Assembly (NCBI RefSeq): GCF_000282355.1 | Contig: NZ_AKJL01000235.1 | Coordinates: 1 to 62,705, forward strand | Direction of reading: 5' to 3' | From: Pseudomonas sp. GM49 | GTDB taxonomy: Bacteria > Pseudomonadota > Gammaproteobacteria > Pseudomonadales > Pseudomonadaceae | Length of the DNA stretch: 62,705 nucleotides | Shown: piece by piece, positions 8,833 to 17,993 of the stretch | Numbering within the stretch: the first letter of the stretch is position 1 | Layout of the letters: every line of letters starts with the position of its first letter | The notes under the pieces: model-generated | What the model was told of the DNA's origin: nothing | The model's input: the letters and a program-made list of their open reading frames with translations, nothing else | The model's database searches: none | Made by a program: the position numbers and the translations under genes

Positions 8833-10212
8833 TCAGGAATGCGCTTGAGACAATTTATTGTTGGTTTCAGCACCGCCCACCGGTGGCTCTTTGAGCACCA
8901 CACGCTTGATCGGACCGACGATCACCAGATAGCTGAACACCGCCACCAGTGCGTTGCAGCCGACGAACACCAGCGCCCATTTGAACGAGCCGGTGGAGCT
9001 GATGATGTAGCCGATGACGATCGGCGTGGTGATCGAGGCAATGTTGCCGAACATGTTGAACAGGCCGCCACTCAAACCGGCGATCTGCTTCGGCGAAGTG
9101 TCGGACACCACCGCCCAGCCGAGCGCGCCCACACCTTTGCCGAAGAACGCCAGGGCCATGAAGCCCACGACCATCCACTCGATGTCGACATAGTTGCAGG
9201 CAACGATGCTGCTGGAAACCAAAAGACCGGCAATGATCGGCGCCTTGCGGGCAAAGGTCAGGGAATGGCCCTTGCGCAGCAGGTAGTCGGAAATCACCCC
9301 GCCGAGCACACCGCCGATGAAGCCGCAGATCGCCGGCAATGAAGCAATAAAACCAGCCTTGAGGATGGTCATGCCGCGCTCCTGCACCAGGTACACCGGG
9401 AACCAGGTCAGGAAAAAATAAGTGATGGCGTTGATGCAGTACTGGCTCAGGTACACGCCGAGCATCATGCGGTTGGTCAGCAACTGGCGGACGTAGTCCC
9501 ATTTCGGGCCTTCGACACGTTTGCCTGCTTCCTGGCCCTTGGCTTTGTCCTGGTCCATGTCGACCATGCCGCCGTTATCGGCGATGTGCTTGAACTCGAC
9601 CTCATTGATCAGCGGATGTTGGCGCGGGCTGTGGATAACCTTCAGCCAGATCAACGAGAACACAATGCCGATCACCCCCATGACGATGAACACGTGCTGC
9701 CAGCCGAACGTGAACACGATCCAGCCCATCAACGGGGCGAAGAGCACGGTGGCGAAGTATTGCGCCGAGTTGAAAATCGCCGACGCGGTGCCGCGTTCAG
9801 CCGTCGGGAACCAGGCAGCCACGATGCGTGCATTGCCAGGGAAGGATGGCGCCTCGGCCAGTCCCACCAGGAAGCGCAACATGAACAACGCCACCACCGC
9901 CGTGGACATGCCGAACGAGCCGACGTAGCCCTGCAACACGGTGAACAGCGACCAGGTGAAGATGCTCAATGCGTAGACTTTTTTCGAGCCAAAGCGGTCG
10001 AGCAACCAGCCACCGGGGATTTGCCCGGCCACGTAGGCCCAACCGAACGCGGAGAAGATGTAGCCCAGGGTAACGGCGTCGATGCCGAGGTCTTTTTGCA
10101 GGCTGGATCCAGCGATTGCGATGGTAGCGCGGTCGGCGTAGTTGATCGTGGTCACCAGAAACAGCATGAGCAGGATCATATAGCGGACGTGAGTCGGCTT
10201 GGTCGATTGCAT
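8833..10212 (-). CDS. MFS sugar-acid transporter (glucarate/galactarate/galactonate type)
   Basis: 459 residues, twelve membrane spans, anion:cation symporter branch of the major facilitator superfamily (GudP/GarP/DgoT relatives). The N-terminus [19 protein letters not shown] with the conserved NYADR is typical of hexarate permeases. I place the start at 10212, preceded by TGGGAG; the longer frame to 10299 would add 29 residues from a REP-containing spacer. Lies between the semialdehyde dehydrogenase and garD; the 11-nt gap to garD and the pathway context point to galactarate/glucarate as cargo. Confidence 0.9.
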   Translation of the reverse strand: MQSTKPTHVRYMILLMLFLVTTINYADRATIAIAGSSLQKDLGIDAVTLGYIFSAFGWAYVAGQIPGGWLLDRFGSKKVYALSIFTWSLFTVLQGYVGSFGMSTAVVALFMLRFLVGLAEAPSFPGNARIVAAWFPTAERGTASAIFNSAQYFATVLFAPLMGWIVFTFGWQHVFIVMGVIGIVFSLIWLKVIHSPRQHPLINEVEFKHIADNGGMVDMDQDKAKGQEAGKRVEGPKWDYVRQLLTNRMMLGVYLSQYCINAITYFFLTWFPVYLVQERGMTILKAGFIASLPAICGFIGGVLGGVISDYLLRKGHSLTFARKAPIIAGLLVSSSIVACNYVDIEWMVVGFMALAFFGKGVGALGWAVVSDTSPKQIAGLSGGLFNMFGNIASITTPIVIGYIISSTGSFKWALVFVGCNALVAVFSYLVIVGPIKRVVLKEPPVGGAETNNKLSQAHS

Positions 10213-10264
10213 GTAGATGTACTCCCACTGATTATTTTTATGCGCGGGTGAATCTTTGTTTCCC

Positions 10265-10366
10265 CTGTAGGAGCGAGCTCTGCTCGCGATGGTGGTCAAC
10301 GATGACGCGGGGCATCAGGTTTACCGCCGTGACCTCACGACCATCGCGAGCAAGCTCGCTCCTACA
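10265..10366. repeat. Inverted REP pair
   Basis: TGTAGGAGCGAGCTCTGCTCG at 10265-10291 (one extra C relative to the usual core) and ATCGCGAGCAAGCTCGCTCC at 10342-10366, in the gap between the aldehyde dehydrogenase and the permease. Confidence 0.8.
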
Positions 10367-10380
10367 ACAGGGATGTTGCG

Positions 10381-11826
10381 TTACGAACCGATGTAAGAGG
10401 TTTTTACAACCGTGTAGAACTCTTGCGCATAGCGACCTTGCTCACGTGATCCATAGGATGAACCTTTACGCCCACCGAACGGAACGTGGTAATCCACACC
10501 GGCGGTCGGCAGGTTGACCATCACCATCCCGGCCTGGGAGTGGCGCTTGAAGTGGTTGGCGTACTTCAGCGAGGTGGTGGCGATGCCCGCCGACAGCCCG
10601 AACTCGGTGTCGTTAGCCATGGCCAGCGCAGCTTCGTAGTCGGCCACGCGCACCACGTTGGCCACCGGGCCGAAGATCTCTTCGCGGCTGATGCGCATTC
10701 CCGCTGTGCTGTCGGCAAACAGGGTCGGCGCGAGGAAGTAGCCTTCGGTATCGCAGGTCACCAGGCCACCGCCGCTGACCAGACGCGCACCTTCGGACTG
10801 GCCGATGTCGATGTACTTCATGTCCTGTTCAAGCTGGGCTTGCGAAACCACCGGACCGATGTCGGTGCCAGCCTTCAACGCGTGGCCGACCTTGATCGAC
10901 TTCATGCGCTCGGCCATGGCTTCGACGAACCGGTCGTGGATGCCGGCGGTGACGATGAAGCGGCTCGAGGCTGTGCAACGCTGGCCGGTGGAGTAGAACG
11001 CGCTCTGTACCGACAGCTCGACCGCTTGCTTGAGGTCCGCGTCGTCGAGAATGATCTGCGGGTTCTTGCCGCCCATTTCCAGCTGAACCTTGGCCTGGCG
11101 AGACACGCAGTTGACCGCGATCTGACGACCCACGCCCACAGAACCGGTGAAGCTGATGCCGTCGACTTTCGGGCTGTTGACCAGTGCATCGCCAACCACA
11201 CGACCGCTGCCCATCACCAGGTTGAACACGCCGGCCGGGAAACCGGCACGGGAGATGATTTCGGCCAGGGCCCAGGCGCAACCCGGAACCTGGTCAGCAG
11301 GCTTGAGCACGACGCAGTTGCCGTAGGCCAGGGCCGGAGCGATTTTCCACGCAGGAATGGCAATCGGGAAGTTCCACGGCGTGATCAGACCGACCACGCC
11401 CAAGGCTTCGCGCGTGACTTCGACGTTGACGCCCGGACGCACCGACGGCAGGTAGTCGCCGGACAGACGCAGGCACTCGCCGGCGAAGAATTTGAAGATA
11501 TTGCCGGCGCGGGTCACTTCACCGATGGCTTCAGGCAGGGTCTTGCCCTCTTCCCGGGCCAGCAGGGTGCCGAGTTCTTCGCGACGGGCGAGGATTTCAG
11601 TACCGACTTTATCCAGGGAATCGTGACGAGCCTGAATGCCCGAAACCGACCACGCTGGGAATGCGGCACGGGCGGCGTCGATGGCGGCGTGGACCTGAGC
11701 CAGGTCAGCCTTGGCGTAGTCGCCGATGGCATCGGTCAGTTCGGACGGGTTGATGTTGGTCGAATAATCGCCGCCGGCAACCCATTCGCCGTTGATGTAG
11801 TTATCAAAACGTTTTGAATCAGCCAC
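10381..11826 (-). CDS. 2,5-dioxovalerate (alpha-ketoglutarate semialdehyde) dehydrogenase
   Basis: 481-residue NAD(P)+-dependent aldehyde dehydrogenase. Visible residues: Rossmann segment TPWNFPIAIPAWKIAPAL, FTGSVGVGRQI (glycine loop), general base Glu250 in QLEMGGKNPQ, and catalytic Cys284 in TGQRCTASSR. The family match is to alpha-ketoglutarate semialdehyde dehydrogenase, which oxidises the KdgD product to 2-oxoglutarate, and the gene lies directly after kdgD. Start ATG at 11826 follows GTGAGGAG. An intrinsic-terminator-like hairpin sits between kdgD and this gene, so expression may be attenuated. Confidence 0.92.
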   Translation of the reverse strand: MADSKRFDNYINGEWVAGGDYSTNINPSELTDAIGDYAKADLAQVHAAIDAARAAFPAWSVSGIQARHDSLDKVGTEILARREELGTLLAREEGKTLPEAIGEVTRAGNIFKFFAGECLRLSGDYLPSVRPGVNVEVTREALGVVGLITPWNFPIAIPAWKIAPALAYGNCVVLKPADQVPGCAWALAEIISRAGFPAGVFNLVMGSGRVVGDALVNSPKVDGISFTGSVGVGRQIAVNCVSRQAKVQLEMGGKNPQIILDDADLKQAVELSVQSAFYSTGQRCTASSRFIVTAGIHDRFVEAMAERMKSIKVGHALKAGTDIGPVVSQAQLEQDMKYIDIGQSEGARLVSGGGLVTCDTEGYFLAPTLFADSTAGMRISREEIFGPVANVVRVADYEAALAMANDTEFGLSAGIATTSLKYANHFKRHSQAGMVMVNLPTAGVDYHVPFGGRKGSSYGSREQGRYAQEFYTVVKTSYIGS

Positions 11827-11844
11827 TGAATCATCTCCTCACGC

Positions 11845-11868
11845 AAAAAACCGCTGATTGCTCAGCGG
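11845..11868 (-). terminator. Intrinsic terminator/attenuator between kdgD and the aldehyde dehydrogenase
   Basis: On the minus strand a perfect CCGCTGA-GCAA-TCAGCGG stem is followed by six T, ending about 18 nt before the aldehyde dehydrogenase start and overlapping its leader. Confidence 0.75.
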
Positions 11869-11886
11869 CCCTGGTTTTGTCGAGTG

Positions 11887-12798
11887 TTACTGCGCGCCCT
11901 GCTTGTCGATCAGCGCGGCGAGCATTTCGTACTCTTCACCAGTCAGATCGGTCAGCGGTGCACGCACAGGACCTGCGTCGTAGCCGGCAATTTTTGCCCC
12001 GGCCTTGACGATGCTCACCGCGTAACCAGCCTTGCGGTTACGGATGTCCAGGTACGGCAGGAAGAAGTCGTCGATGATCTTGCCGACGGTGGCGTGATCT
12101 TCGCGAGCGATTGCGTGGTAGAAGTCCATCGCGGTTTTCGGGATGAAGTTGAACACCGCCGAAGAGTAGACCGGCACCCCCAGTGCCTTGTAGGCCGCGG
12201 CGTAGACTTCGGCGGTCGGCAGACCACCCAGGTAGCTGAAGCGATCACCGAGGCGGCGACGGATCGACACCATCAACTCGATATCACCCAGGCCATCCTT
12301 GTAGCCGATCAGGTTTGGGCAGCGCTCGGCCAGACGCTCCAGCAGCGGCGCGGTCAGGCGGCAGACGTTACGGTTGTAGACCACCACGCCGATGTTGACC
12401 GATTTGCACACGGCTTCAACGTGGGCGGCAACACCGTCCTGGCTGGCTTCGGTCAGGTAGTGCGGCAGCAGCAACAGGCCCTTGGCGCCCAGACGCTCGG
12501 CTTCCTGCGCGTATTCGATGGCCTGGCGAGTGGAACCGCCTACGCCAGCCAGGATCGGCACGCTGGTGGCGCAGGTGTCGACGGCGGTCTTGATGATTTC
12601 CGAGTACTCGCTGGCCGCCAGAGAGAAAAACTCACCGGTGCCGCCCGCGGCGAACAGTGCCGAGGCGCCGTATGGGGCCAGCCACTCGAGACGCTTGATG
12701 TAGCCCGCACGATTGAAGTCGCCCTGAGCGTTGAAATCGGTGACCGGGAAAGACAGCAGACCGGCAGAGAGGATGGACTTCAGTTCTTGTGGATTCAT
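11887..12798 (-). CDS. kdgD: 5-dehydro-4-deoxyglucarate dehydratase
   Basis: 303 residues, DHDPS/NAL-superfamily TIM barrel. Decarboxylates and dehydrates 5-dehydro-4-deoxyglucarate to 2,5-dioxopentanoate. Catalytic residues visible: Tyr141 in VVVYNRN and Schiff-base Lys167 in [18 protein letters not shown] near residue 52 is the carboxylate-binding loop. First gene of the galactarate/glucarate operon; 421 bp of upstream DNA carries an operator-like palindrome. Together with garD and the semialdehyde dehydrogenase it completes the non-phosphorylative route from galactarate to 2-oxoglutarate. Confidence 0.95.
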   Translation of the reverse strand: MNPQELKSILSAGLLSFPVTDFNAQGDFNRAGYIKRLEWLAPYGASALFAAGGTGEFFSLAASEYSEIIKTAVDTCATSVPILAGVGGSTRQAIEYAQEAERLGAKGLLLLPHYLTEASQDGVAAHVEAVCKSVNIGVVVYNRNVCRLTAPLLERLAERCPNLIGYKDGLGDIELMVSIRRRLGDRFSYLGGLPTAEVYAAAYKALGVPVYSSAVFNFIPKTAMDFYHAIAREDHATVGKIIDDFFLPYLDIRNRKAGYAVSIVKAGAKIAGYDAGPVRAPLTDLTGEEYEMLAALIDKQGAQ

Positions 12799-12853
12799 TA
12801 TTCGAACACCCTGGATAGCGACGTTGTGTGAGAAAACCGTTCAGCTCGCGCCG

Positions 12854-12877
12854 AAGTTGTAGGTCATCGTACAACTT
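12854..12877. promoter_or_regulatory. Candidate operator for the FadR-type regulator upstream of kdgD
   Basis: Perfect 8-bp inverted repeat AAGTTGTA-N8-TACAACTT, 56 nt upstream of the kdgD start. The string ATCGTACAAC (12866-12875) recurs, inverted, in front of the regulator gene at 14024-14033. A further half-site-like ATACAACCGT follows at 12881. Confidence 0.6.
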
Positions 12878-13090
12878 AAAATACAACCGTCAACTGCATT
12901 TCATCGCCGGGGGTGAAACATGTTCGACAAAAAAGACTGTGGGTAGGGCTTTCAGCGGAGGGAGCACGGATGCGAACGCCGCGATAAACAAGCGTTTCAG
13001 AGATACGTTGTCGGAAGAGTTTGGATCAAGAAAATATGGCGCGGCTGTTTTCGAGGATAACTTCAGGCTTGTTTCATGGCTTACGGCCCT

Positions 13091-13183
13091 ATCGCGAGCA
13101 AGCTCGCTCCCACAAGGAACGGTGCATGATCTCGATTTTGTAATCGACACAAGACACTGTGGGAGCGAGCTTGCTCGCGATGG
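13091..13183. repeat. Inverted REP pair upstream of kdgD
   Basis: ATCGCGAGCAAGCTCGCTCC at 13091-13114 and TGTGGGAGCGAGCTTGCTCG at 13158-13183. The remainder of the 421-bp gap 12799-13220 holds the operator described separately and no credible gene. Confidence 0.8.
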
Positions 13184-13220
13184 CTATTGTTCAGGCAAAA
13201 AAAGACTTGAATCAAGGCAC

Positions 13221-13979
13221 TCAGCCCCGCTGTGCCTCAGCCTCTTCATGGGCATGACGCAACCGCTCACGGCTATTGGTCAGGTGCAGGCGCATCGCGG
13301 CCCGCGCCGCATCGGAATCCTGGCGGGCAATGGCGTCGTAGATTTCTTCGTGCTCACGGCTCAGGCGACTCATGTAGTGCTGCTGGTCGTCATGGGCCAG
13401 GCGCGCGGAGTTCAGCCGTGTGCGTGGAATAATGCTGGTGCCCAGGTGGGTCATGATGTCGGTGAAGTAGCGGTTGCCGGTGGACAGTGCGATTTCGAGG
13501 TGAAAGGCGAAGTCCGAAGCCACGGCGTCACTGGCGTGGGCGGCGCCTTCATTCAACGCATCGAGGGCGGCGCGCATGTTGGCCAGTTGTTCCGGACTGC
13601 GGCGTTGCGCCGCCAGCCCGGCAGACTCCACTTCCAGACTGATGCGCAGTTCCAGGATCGCCAGTACATCTCGCAAGGTCACCACGGTCGCCGGGTCGAT
13701 ACGGAAACCGCTCGGGCTCGGCGTGTCGAGCACGAAGGTGCCGATACCGTGCCGGGTTTCCACCTGGCCGGCCGCCTGCAAACGTGAAATCGCCTCGCGC
13801 ACCACCGTGCGGCTGACACCATGGGCATCCATGATGGCCGACTCGGTGGGCAACTTGTCGCCACGCTTGAGATGACCGTCGCGGATCTGCTCGGACAGCA
13901 CCGTCACCAGTTCCTGAGCGAGGCTGCGGCGCTTGCGTGGGAGGCGTGGTGCGTCGTTCGGGGTTTCCATGGTGAACAT
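13221..13979 (-). CDS. FadR-family (GntR) transcriptional regulator, probable galactarate/glucarate regulator
   Basis: 252 residues. N-terminal GntR winged helix (SLAQELVTVLSEQIRDGHLK, then LPTESAIMDAHGVSRTVVRE, and GQVETRHGIGTFVLD as the wing), followed by an all-helical FCD effector domain whose conserved Asp/His residues (HLEIALSTGN, HEEIYDAIA) bind metal and ligand in this family. The start is uncertain: ATG 13979 has GAGACAG just upstream, while ATG 13970 (249 residues) begins METPNDAP, which looks like a more usual N-terminus. The longer frame to 14066 has no family similarity. Located next to the galactarate operon and sharing an operator-like motif with it, so a repressor of that operon and of itself is likely. 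Confidence 0.85.
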   Translation of the reverse strand: MFTMETPNDAPRLPRKRRSLAQELVTVLSEQIRDGHLKRGDKLPTESAIMDAHGVSRTVVREAISRLQAAGQVETRHGIGTFVLDTPSPSGFRIDPATVVTLRDVLAILELRISLEVESAGLAAQRRSPEQLANMRAALDALNEGAAHASDAVASDFAFHLEIALSTGNRYFTDIMTHLGTSIIPRTRLNSARLAHDDQQHYMSRLSREHEEIYDAIARQDSDAARAAMRLHLTNSRERLRHAHEEAEAQRG

Positions 13980-14023
13980 CTGTCTCGAAAAAATCGGCTG
14001 AAACCGCATCATAGCGCAACGCG

Positions 14024-14033
14024 GTTGTACGAT
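14024..14033. promoter_or_regulatory. Shared operator half-site upstream of the FadR-type regulator
   Basis: GTTGTACGAT here is the exact reverse complement of ATCGTACAAC in the kdgD palindrome, 45 nt upstream of the regulator start. Flanking bases (GG left, CACCG right) partly continue the match. Confidence 0.5.
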
Positions 14034-14049
14034 CACCGTCAAGATGACC

Positions 14050-14070
14050 ACCAAGCCCGCTCCCACAAGG
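14050..14070. repeat. Half REP element
   Basis: CCAAGCCCGCTCCCACAAGG is one arm of the common REP repeat; the other arm is missing. It sits between the ABC transporter stop and the GntR regulator start. Confidence 0.55.
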
Positions 14071-14083
14071 GGATTTGTGGTGT

Positions 14084-15811
14084 TTATGCGGTCACGGCCT
14101 GGTCCACCAAATGGCCATTCTCGATACGAATGTGCCGCGGATGGAAGCGTTTCAGGCTGCTGCGATGGCCGACGCTGACGATGCTCAGCCCCGGCAACTC
14201 ATCGATCAGCGCCTGATACAGCGATGCTTCATCCTCCTCGTCCATCGCCGAGGTCGCTTCGTCCATGTACAGCCATTGCGGCGCATAAAGCAGCGCACGG
14301 GCAAAGGCCAGGCGCTGTTGCTCACCCGGCGACAGCATGCGCTGCCAGTGGTTGGCTTCGTCGAGACGGGCAATCAGGTGCGGCAAGCGACAGGTTTCCA
14401 GCACCTGCACGTAGCGTTCGTTCGGATAGGTATCGCCGGGCTGTGGATAACTGAGGACATCACGCAGGGTGCCGATCGGCAAATACGGTTTTTGCGGCAG
14501 GAACAGGTAACGTGCAGTTGGCAGGCGAATACTGCCGTGGCCAGTCGGCCACAGGTGTCCCATCGCCCGCAGCAGGGTCGACTTGCCGCTGCCGGAACGA
14601 CCGCTGAGCATCACACGCTCGCCCTCCTTCACGGTCATGTCGGCGTTGGTCAGCAGGTGACGACCTTCAGCCAGGTCAAGGCCGAGGTTGTGCACCTTCA
14701 GCACCGAGCCCGAATTCTGTACGTCGATGGCCGGCGCACGCTCTTCGTTGTCACGCATGGCCTGGTGGAAGCTGAGCAGACGATCGCAGGTGGCGCGCCA
14801 GGAAGCGAGGCTCTGGTACGCACTGATAAACCAGCTGAAGCTTTCCTGCACATTGCCGAATGCCGAGCTGATTTGCATCAGCTCGCCCAGTTCGATCTTG
14901 CCGGAGAGGTAACGCGGCGCGGCAACCATGAAGGGGAAGATGATGGCAGCCTGGCTGTAACCGGCGGTGAAGAACGTCAGGCGCTTGGACACCTTCATGA
15001 TGTCCCAGAAGTTGTGCCAGACCATCCCGAAGCGGCCACTCAACCGACGATTTTCGTTCGGCTCGCCGTTGTACAACGCGATGCTTTCGGCATTCTCGCG
15101 AATCCGCACCATGGAGAAACGCAGGTCGGCTTCGAAGCGTTGTTGTTGGTTGTTCAGACCGATCAGGCGACGACCGATCAAATGCGTCAGCCAACTGCCC
15201 ACCACGGCGTAAACCAGTACGCACCAGAACATGTAGCCAGGAATGGTGATGCCGAGGACTTCAATGCTGCCCGATACGCCCCACAGAATGATCGAGAACG
15301 ACACCAGGCTGACGATATTGCGCAGCAGCCCGATACCCAATTCAAGGGTGTTTGAGGTGAAGTTATTGAGGTCCTCGGAGATCCGCTGGTCCGGGTTATC
15401 GGTGTAACCGCCCTGCTCCAGCTGGTAGTAATTCTTGTCGGCGAGCCAGCGAGCGAAATGCTTTTCGGTGAGCCAGGCCCGCCAGCGAATGGTCAGCATC
15501 TGAGTCAGGTAGAGCCGATACACCGCGCCGACGATCGCCACCGCCGCAATCGCGCAGAAGTACAGGATCAGTTGCCAGAACGCTGCCTCGTCCTTCTTTT
15601 GCAGGGCGTTGTAGAAGTCCTTGTACCAGGTGTTGAACCACACCGAGATCCCCACGCTGATCAGCGACAGCGCAATCACCGCGATCAGCAGCGTCCAGGC
15701 CTTGACCTTCTCTTCACTGCGCCAGTAGGGCGTGATCATCGCCCACACTTTGCGAAAAAACTGCCCGCGCACGGCGTCGTTGACCGCGGAATACTCAGCG
15801 TTCTGATTCAT
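14084..15811 (-). CDS. ABC transporter, fused permease/ATPase of the SbmA/BacA-YddA type
   Basis: 575 residues. N-terminal ABC_membrane_2 (SbmA/BacA-like) domain with about six spans (residues about 20-330), including WYKDFYNALQKKDEAAFW and NPDQRISEDLNNFT, which are typical of this family. The C-terminal nucleotide-binding domain has Walker A SGRSGSGKST, Q-loop FLPQKPYLPIGTLRD, signature LSPGEQQRLAFARALL, Walker B WLYMDEATSAMD and a switch His in SVGHRSSL. Relatives include E. coli YddA and peroxisomal ALD-type transporters; substrates are not settled. Stands alone between the galactarate regulator and roxR. Weak ribosome-binding site. Confidence 0.88.
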   Translation of the reverse strand: MNQNAEYSAVNDAVRGQFFRKVWAMITPYWRSEEKVKAWTLLIAVIALSLISVGISVWFNTWYKDFYNALQKKDEAAFWQLILYFCAIAAVAIVGAVYRLYLTQMLTIRWRAWLTEKHFARWLADKNYYQLEQGGYTDNPDQRISEDLNNFTSNTLELGIGLLRNIVSLVSFSIILWGVSGSIEVLGITIPGYMFWCVLVYAVVGSWLTHLIGRRLIGLNNQQQRFEADLRFSMVRIRENAESIALYNGEPNENRRLSGRFGMVWHNFWDIMKVSKRLTFFTAGYSQAAIIFPFMVAAPRYLSGKIELGELMQISSAFGNVQESFSWFISAYQSLASWRATCDRLLSFHQAMRDNEERAPAIDVQNSGSVLKVHNLGLDLAEGRHLLTNADMTVKEGERVMLSGRSGSGKSTLLRAMGHLWPTGHGSIRLPTARYLFLPQKPYLPIGTLRDVLSYPQPGDTYPNERYVQVLETCRLPHLIARLDEANHWQRMLSPGEQQRLAFARALLYAPQWLYMDEATSAMDEEDEASLYQALIDELPGLSIVSVGHRSSLKRFHPRHIRIENGHLVDQAVTA

Positions 15812-15908
15812 GGGTAAGGCTCGATAGAGAAAAGAACACGCACGAACCGATCATAGATGATCGGTCCGGTTTGTCGTGAGATACGGCCCGCATTCGTTCA
15901 GCGCAGGT

Positions 15909-16469
15909 TCAGCGGCGAACGGGGCGCTTCTGCAGTTTGCGCTGCAGGGTGCGGCGGTGCATGCCCAAGGCACGGGCAGTGGCGGAGATGTTGCCTTCGT
16001 GCTCGGTCAGCACGCGCTGGATGTGTTCCCACTGCAGGCGGTCCACGGACATCGGGTTCTCCGGCACCAGGCTGTCGAGGTCGGCGTGTTCGGACAGCAG
16101 CGCCGCCAGCACGTCGTCAGCGTCCGCCGGTTTGCACAGGTAGTTGCAGGCACCGCGCTTGATCGCTTCGACGGCGGTGGCAATGCTCGAATAACCGGTG
16201 AGAATCACCACGCGCATTTCCGGATCCATTTCCAGCAATTTTGGCAGCAGCACCAGGCCCGAATCGCCGTCCATCTTCAGGTCCAGGGCGGCATAATCCG
16301 GCAGATCGGCCTTGGCCAGTTCCAGGCCTTCCTCGGCGGAGCTGGCAGTGCTGACGCGAAAACCGCGGCGGGCCATGGCGCGGGCCATGACGCGGGTGAA
16401 CGTGGCGTCGTCATCGACCAGCAACAAATGCGGCAGTTCTTCGCCTTCGACTTGGATCTCGTCACTCAT
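15909..16469 (-). CDS. roxR: Response regulator RoxR (RegA/PrrA family)
   Basis: 186 residues. Receiver domain with acidic pocket LLLVDDD (residues 15-21) and phospho-acceptor Asp63 in YAALDLKMDGDSG, plus the conserved Lys in KPADADD. The C-terminus is a Fis-type helix-turn-helix (EGNISATARALGMHRRTLQ), as in RegA/PrrA/ActR. RoxR responds to respiratory redox state; in pseudomonads it activates the cyanide-insensitive oxidase genes. The start at 16469 has GAGGAG upstream and overlaps the roxS stop by 8 nt, indicating coupled translation. Confidence 0.95.
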   Translation of the reverse strand: MSDEIQVEGEELPHLLLVDDDATFTRVMARAMARRGFRVSTASSAEEGLELAKADLPDYAALDLKMDGDSGLVLLPKLLEMDPEMRVVILTGYSSIATAVEAIKRGACNYLCKPADADDVLAALLSEHADLDSLVPENPMSVDRLQWEHIQRVLTEHEGNISATARALGMHRRTLQRKLQKRPVRR

Positions 16470-17724
16470 GTTCGTCTCCTCGGGCGACACGGGGCAGGCG
16501 CAGCTCGGTGAGCGTGCCACCTTCCTCATGACTGTAGAGTTTCACTGAGCCGCCGGCGCGTGTCACGCTGGCTTTGCTCAAAAACAGGCCCAGGCCGAAG
16601 CCTTTGCCCTTGGTGGTAAAAAACGGTTTGCCGATTTGTTCGGCGATGGCCAGCGGCACACCGGCGCCATGGTCACGAATGCTGATGGTCAGGTCCTCGG
16701 CGTCCCAGTCCAGTGTCACTTGCAACCCCTCGGGGCAGGCATCGGCGGCGTTGTTCAGCAGATTCAGCAACGCCTGGGTCAAGTCTGGCGGCGGCGCCAT
16801 GCGCGGTACCGCGCCCTGGCCGAGGCGCTGGAAGCGATAACTGGCCTCCGGACGCATCAGGTGCCAGCGATTGAGGGCTTCATCGAGCCAGTCGGTGACG
16901 TCCTGCATCTCCACCGCCAGGCGGCGATTGGCCTCAGCCGCCCGAACGAGCTGTTGCAAGGTCTGTTTGCACAGCTTGACCTGATCCTGCAGCACGCTCA
17001 GGTCATCCTGCAACATCGGGTCATGGTGATCCTGACGCATTTCCTTGAGCAGCACACTCATGGTCGCCAGCGGCGTTCCCAACTCATGGGCCGCACCGGC
17101 AGCCTGGGTGGCGACGGCCAGCAATTGCTGATCACGCAGGCCTTCTTCGCGACGAATGGCGCGCAGTTCTTCCTGACGGCGCAGCTCTTCAGCCATGCGC
17201 GCGGCGAAGAACGTGATCACAGCAGCGGCAAGGGCGAAGCTCAGCCACATCCCGTACACCTGCAGGTTTTCCCTGGCGATCGGGAAGGTTTGCAACGGGT
17301 AGAACTGCGCCAGCAACAGCGTGTACATCGTCAGCGCGATACCCGACAGAATCACCGAATAACGCCATGGCAACGTCACCGCAGCAATGGTCAGCGGCAC
17401 CAGGTAATAAGAAACAAAGGGGTTGGTCGAACCACCGGAGAAATACAGCAGCGCACTGTGGATAAACAGGTCGCAGGCCAATTGCACGGCGTATTCGAGC
17501 TCGGTCACCGGCCACGAGGTGCGCAGGCGAATCGCAGTGAACACACACAACAGCATCGAGCAACCGAGGGTCGCGGCCAGTTGAAACCAGGGCAGCGGCA
17601 ACAATTCGAGCCAGTAGGCCAGGCCCACGGAACCGGCCTGGGCGGCCAGCACCAACGTGCGAATGAACGTCAGCCGCCAGAGGTTCTGGCGAGTGGCGGA
17701 AGTGATTTGAACGGGGGCGAGCAT
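16462..17724 (-). CDS. roxS: Redox sensor histidine kinase RoxS (RegB/PrrB family)
   Basis: 420 residues, about six N-terminal membrane spans. The quinone-binding heptad GGSTNPF (residues 97-103) matches the GGxxNPF of RegB. The H-box AAHELGTPLAT has the phosphorylated His213, and Cys252 in VKLCKQTL sits at the position of the redox-active Cys of RegB. N-box NLLNNAADACPEG, G-boxes DHGAGVP and GKGFGLGLFLSK follow. Start ATG 17724 has AGGAG upstream; the longer frame adds a sequence with no family match. First gene of the roxSR pair. Confidence 0.95.
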   Translation of the reverse strand: MLAPVQITSATRQNLWRLTFIRTLVLAAQAGSVGLAYWLELLPLPWFQLAATLGCSMLLCVFTAIRLRTSWPVTELEYAVQLACDLFIHSALLYFSGGSTNPFVSYYLVPLTIAAVTLPWRYSVILSGIALTMYTLLLAQFYPLQTFPIARENLQVYGMWLSFALAAAVITFFAARMAEELRRQEELRAIRREEGLRDQQLLAVATQAAGAAHELGTPLATMSVLLKEMRQDHHDPMLQDDLSVLQDQVKLCKQTLQQLVRAAEANRRLAVEMQDVTDWLDEALNRWHLMRPEASYRFQRLGQGAVPRMAPPPDLTQALLNLLNNAADACPEGLQVTLDWDAEDLTISIRDHGAGVPLAIAEQIGKPFFTTKGKGFGLGLFLSKASVTRAGGSVKLYSHEEGGTLTELRLPRVARGDEHE

Positions 17725-17832
17725 GAGCTCTCCTGATGAGCGCTCCAGGCGGATCGCAGGGAGTATAACCAAGCGCGGGGGCTGACAGGCAAAAGTGCGG
17801 CAAACGGCCACAGCCTATTGGCCGGCACACTT

Positions 17833-17878
17833 CCCTTGTAGCAGCTGGCGAAGCCTGCGTTCGGCAGCTGCTACAGGG
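17833..17878. repeat. Second-family repeat (GTAGCAGCTG type)
   Basis: CCCTTGTAGCAGCTG ... CAGCTGCTACAGGG forms a long hairpin upstream of roxS; this is a different Pseudomonas palindromic family from the TGTGGGAGCG REPs. A related copy lies at 32316. Confidence 0.75.
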
Positions 17879-17993
17879 AATCGCGTCGATCTGTATAGAA
17901 GTTGTAACTGTGCGAACCGGAGCATAAAAGCTAGAGTCTGATGGTTTCACGCAGGCCCGGACCATATCCCTGCGCACCTCTCAAGGAGCCTTC

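Noticed and set aside
10486..11817. 443-codon frame opposite the semialdehyde dehydrogenase
   Set aside because: Shadow frame; no ribosome-binding site and composition typical of reversed GC-rich codons.
13184..13220. Terminator for the FadR-type gene (CTTGATTCAAG then seven T on the minus strand)
   Set aside because: The palindrome leaves no room for a hairpin loop and the stem is only about 4-5 bp.
12828..13787. 319-codon plus-strand frame across the kdgD promoter, a REP pair and the FadR-type gene
   Set aside because: It runs through repeats and antisense to a convincing GntR gene.
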